NCBI RefSeq assembly: GCF_006546775.1
Contig: NZ_VICE01000099.1
Coordinates: 1 to 58,860 of the forward strand
Reading direction: 5' to 3'
From: Marilutibacter aestuarii
Lineage (GTDB): Bacteria > Pseudomonadota > Gammaproteobacteria > Xanthomonadales > Xanthomonadaceae
DNA: 58,860 bases
A program made the translations under genes and the position numbers. The notes beneath the pieces were generated by a model that was not told where the DNA came from, did not search any database, and saw nothing but the letters and a program-made list of their open reading frames with translations. This document shows, piece after piece, positions 57,252 to 58,860 of this stretch. Position 1 is the first letter of the stretch; each line of letters begins with the position of its first letter.

Positions 57252-58277
57252 TCAGTCGCCCATCTGCTTCTGCAGGTGCTCCCAGCGCTCCTGGGCGTCG
57301 ATGGTGCGCTCGGCGGTCAGGCGCGCCTCCAGGCGCTCCAGGCCGATCTCTTCGCCGGTGTCGGCGCAGAAGCCGTAGTCGCCGCTGTCGACGCGCTTGA
57401 GCGTGCTGTCGATCTTGCTGATCAGCTTGCGGTAGCGGTCGCGGGTACGCAGCTCCAGCGAGTTCTCGGTCTCGCGCGTGGCGCGCTCGGCTTCGTCGCC
57501 GACGTCACGCACTTCTTCCTTGAGGTTCTCGATGGTCTGCTTGGATTCCTCGACCAGGTCCGCACGCCACTGCAGCAGGCGCTGGCGGAAGTATTCCAGT
57601 TGCAGCGGACTCATGTACTCCTCGTCCGCCGAGGGCTTGTAGCCGGCCGGGAGGATCGGACGGCCGGTGGCATCATCTGTTTTATAGGGCACGACTTTAT
57701 ACTGCGTCTTGGGGGCGGGGGCGGGCGGTCGCGCCGCCACCGCCACGGCTACTTTTCCGACCGGTCGCTTGGCCACGGCCTTCGCGCTCCGGGTCGGGGT
57801 GGAGGGGGTAGGCGCGGTCCTTGTGGCCGGACGGGCCGCCGGCTTCTTGACCACGCTGGTCCGTGCAGGCGCTGCCTGCTTCGGCGCCGGCTTGCTGGCC
57901 GCCGGCTTGGCCGGTGCCTTGGGTGCAGGGGCCTTGGCCTTCGCTGCCGGCTTGGTGGCCTTGGGCGCGGGCGCCTTGCTGGCGACGGCCTTCTTCGCCG
58001 GCGCCTTCTTCGGTGCCGGTGCCTTCTTGGCCGGTGCCTTCTTGGCCGGCGCTTTCTTCACGGCGGCCTTCTTCGCCGCTGCCTTCTTTGCAACGGGCTT
58101 GCTGGCGACCGCTTTCTTGGCCGGCTTGCTCGAGGCTGCCTTCTTTGCGACGGGCTTCTTGGCGACAGCCTTCTTGGCCGCGGGCTTCTTTGCGGCTGGA
58201 GCGGCCTTGCCGGAAGCAGGCTTGGCGGGCTTCTTGGTGGCCTTGGCGGCCTTGGCGGGTTTCTTTTTCACTGCCAC
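57252..58277 (-). CDS. dksA: DksA-family RNA polymerase-binding regulator with histone-like N-terminal tail
   Basis: A 341-residue protein. Residues ~1-195 are an Ala/Lys/Pro tail of KKAPAKKAP-type units, like histone H1 or AlgP. Residues ~205-341 are a DksA core: coiled coil with EYFRQRLLQWRADLVEES and ENSLELRTRDRYRKLISKID, then the globular domain. The coiled-coil tip reads DEAERA, where E. coli has DxxDxA, so the second Asp is Glu. In the former zinc finger only one of four Cys remains: FCADTGEEIG and TIDAQE have Cys, Thr, Thr and Ala. It should act with ppGpp in the RNAP secondary channel. The start is GTG 58277 with AGGA upstream. Confidence 0.9.
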   Translation of the reverse strand: MAVKKKPAKAAKATKKPAKPASGKAAPAAKKPAAKKAVAKKPVAKKAASSKPAKKAVASKPVAKKAAAKKAAVKKAPAKKAPAKKAPAPKKAPAKKAVASKAPAPKATKPAAKAKAPAPKAPAKPAASKPAPKQAAPARTSVVKKPAARPATRTAPTPSTPTRSAKAVAKRPVGKVAVAVAARPPAPAPKTQYKVVPYKTDDATGRPILPAGYKPSADEEYMSPLQLEYFRQRLLQWRADLVEESKQTIENLKEEVRDVGDEAERATRETENSLELRTRDRYRKLISKIDSTLKRVDSGDYGFCADTGEEIGLERLEARLTAERTIDAQERWEHLQKQMGD

Positions 58278-58386
58278 GGGCGACTTGTCCTGTTGAGGTT
58301 CCCTTGTGACGGGAAAGCGCGCTGTTATACCCTGCCACGGCTACTGCGGCAACCGCGACACCCGCGGGTTTCCGCCCCAAGGATCC

Positions 58387-58662
58387 GTGATCGACCGCCT
58401 CCTCATCGCCCTGCTGCGTCTCTACAAACGGTGGATAAGCCCGTTGCTGGGGCCTCGTTGCCGTTTTTACCCCAGTTGTTCGGAGTATGCGATGGAGGCC
58501 ATCGGGCGGTTCGGGGCCCTCAGGGGCAGCTGGCTGGCGGCCCGCCGCCTCGCCCGTTGCCACCCGCTGCATCCCGGCGGCCACGATCCGGTGCCACCCC
58601 GCCCCACGCATGCCCCTCCGACCCAGGACGCCCCGCCTTGCCGTCATCCACACGAACACTGA
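58387..58662 (+). CDS. yidD: Membrane protein insertion efficiency factor YidD
   Basis: A 91-residue protein. The family core is intact: [31 protein letters not shown] with two Cys, then [18 protein letters not shown] with the third. YidD assists YidC-mediated membrane protein insertion at the inner membrane. GTG 58387 fits the family; an upstream in-frame ATG at 58306 would add unrelated residues. A Pro/His/Cys-rich C-terminal extension of about 20 residues follows the conserved core. It is divergent from dksA and not beside rnpA or yidC. Confidence 0.92.
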   Translation: MIDRLLIALLRLYKRWISPLLGPRCRFYPSCSEYAMEAIGRFGALRGSWLAARRLARCHPLHPGGHDPVPPRPTHAPPTQDAPPCRHPHEH

Positions 58663-58781
58663 TCGTCAACGCCCGCCGGGCCATCGAAGGCCGTGAATGC
58701 GAGGGCGACCAGGGCGAGGCCTGCTGCGCCACCCTGGTTTCGCGACGACACTGCATGGTCGAGCTGGTGGTCGCCCGATGA
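58638..58781 (+). CDS. Possible short Cys-rich protein between yidD and a lipoprotein gene
   Basis: A 47-codon frame from TTG 58638, overlapping the 3' end of yidD by 25 bases and ending in TGA that overlaps the next ATG (ATGA). It contains four Cys (RECEGD, EACCAT, RRHCMV). The opening [18 protein letters not shown] faintly recalls the dihydroorotase N-terminus, but the rest does not. The start codon is weak and no Shine-Dalgarno is clear. It could be a remnant or non-coding; the clean ATGA junction is the main support. Confidence 0.3.
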   Translation: MPSSTRTLIVNARRAIEGRECEGDQGEACCATLVSRRHCMVELVVAR

Positions 58782-58860
58782 CGCACCGTCGCCCGGGTTT
58801 CATCGCACGCGCTTCGGCCGCCGCCCTGCTGGCCGCCTGCGCCGCGGCGCCGGCGCAGAA
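58778..58860 (+). CDS. N-terminus of a lipoprotein gene (partial, runs off right edge)
   Basis: ATG 58778 opens a frame continuing past the window end. The 27 visible residues form a lipoprotein signal: basic start (HRRPGF), hydrophobic core and a lipobox-like LLAACA. It overlaps the upstream short frame by ATGA. The product's function cannot be judged from this fragment. Confidence 0.55.
   Translation, partial: MTHRRPGFIARASAAALLAACAAAPAQ

Noticed and set aside
57201-58781. A 526-codon frame antisense to dksA
   Set aside because: Most of it is the mirror of the Lys/Ala/Pro tail (Leu/Gly repeats). Only the last ~47 codons after yidD are considered, at low confidence.

Overview
The window is GC-rich, densely coding bacterial chromosome. 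Gene content points to the Lysobacteraceae/Xanthomonadaceae (Lysobacter, Luteimonas or Xanthomonas-like). The main reasons are an arginine cluster built on N-acetylornithine carbamoyltransferase (argF'), an acetylcitrulline-type deacetylase and a fused N-acetylglutamate synthase/kinase, a histidine operon headed by a TrpR-like repressor, and a DksA with a long Lys/Ala/Pro tail. I see no prophage, insertion sequence, CRISPR array or rRNA. This is core chromosome, and the interesting signals are regulatory or concern gene architecture.

Layout. 1-3.8 kb: a proline-rich membrane protein running off the left edge, nfuA, phhB, a TonB-like lipoprotein and rluC. 3.75-7.5 kb: a 488-nt leader and rne, divergent from rluC. 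7.5-11.7 kb: a GacA/UvrY-type regulator, an M28 peptidase lipoprotein and feoA-feoB plus a small Cys-rich membrane protein behind a candidate Fur box. 11.8-18.9 kb: a translationally coupled operon with leucine-catabolic liuC, liuD, an unknown lipoprotein, liuE and a PAS-GGDEF-EAL protein. 18.9-25.4 kb: an acyltransferase, an SDR, efpL preceded by a heptamer repeat array, a NUDIX protein, NhaC and a sodium-dependent neurotransmitter-type symporter. 25.4-27.4 kb: methionine salvage mtnB-mtnD-mtnC. 27.4-29.6 kb: a YdeI-family protein and a secreted metallophosphoesterase.

29.6-37.1 kb (minus strand) is the complete histidine operon hisR-G-D-C-B-H-A-F-IE, with nearly every junction overlapping and a perfect 11-bp inverted repeat over the probable promoter. 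37.2-42.5 kb: a 7TM-DISM diguanylate cyclase, an unusually long histidine ammonia-lyase homologue and hisS. 42.7 kb: tRNA-Pro(CGG) with its own promoter and terminator. 42.9-53.3 kb (minus strand) is the arginine/proline operon argF'-argG-argE'-argAB-GNAT-argC-argH-proB-proA. Its leader has the elements of a ribosome-mediated attenuator: a short ORF with an Arg-rich stretch, a 13-bp intrinsic terminator and a 7-nt sequence at the ORF stop codon complementary to the terminator arm. This is the best candidate here for an undescribed regulatory system. 53.4-58.9 kb: an exported protein, cysS, sufE, an MFS transporter, dksA, yidD and the start of a lipoprotein gene.

The his and arg operons, proBA, hisS, cysS and tRNA-Pro make this largely an amino-acid supply neighbourhood. 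Start coordinates were chosen from family length, Shine-Dalgarno-like sequence and overlap with the upstream gene. Function calls rest on motifs and family memory, not on searches.
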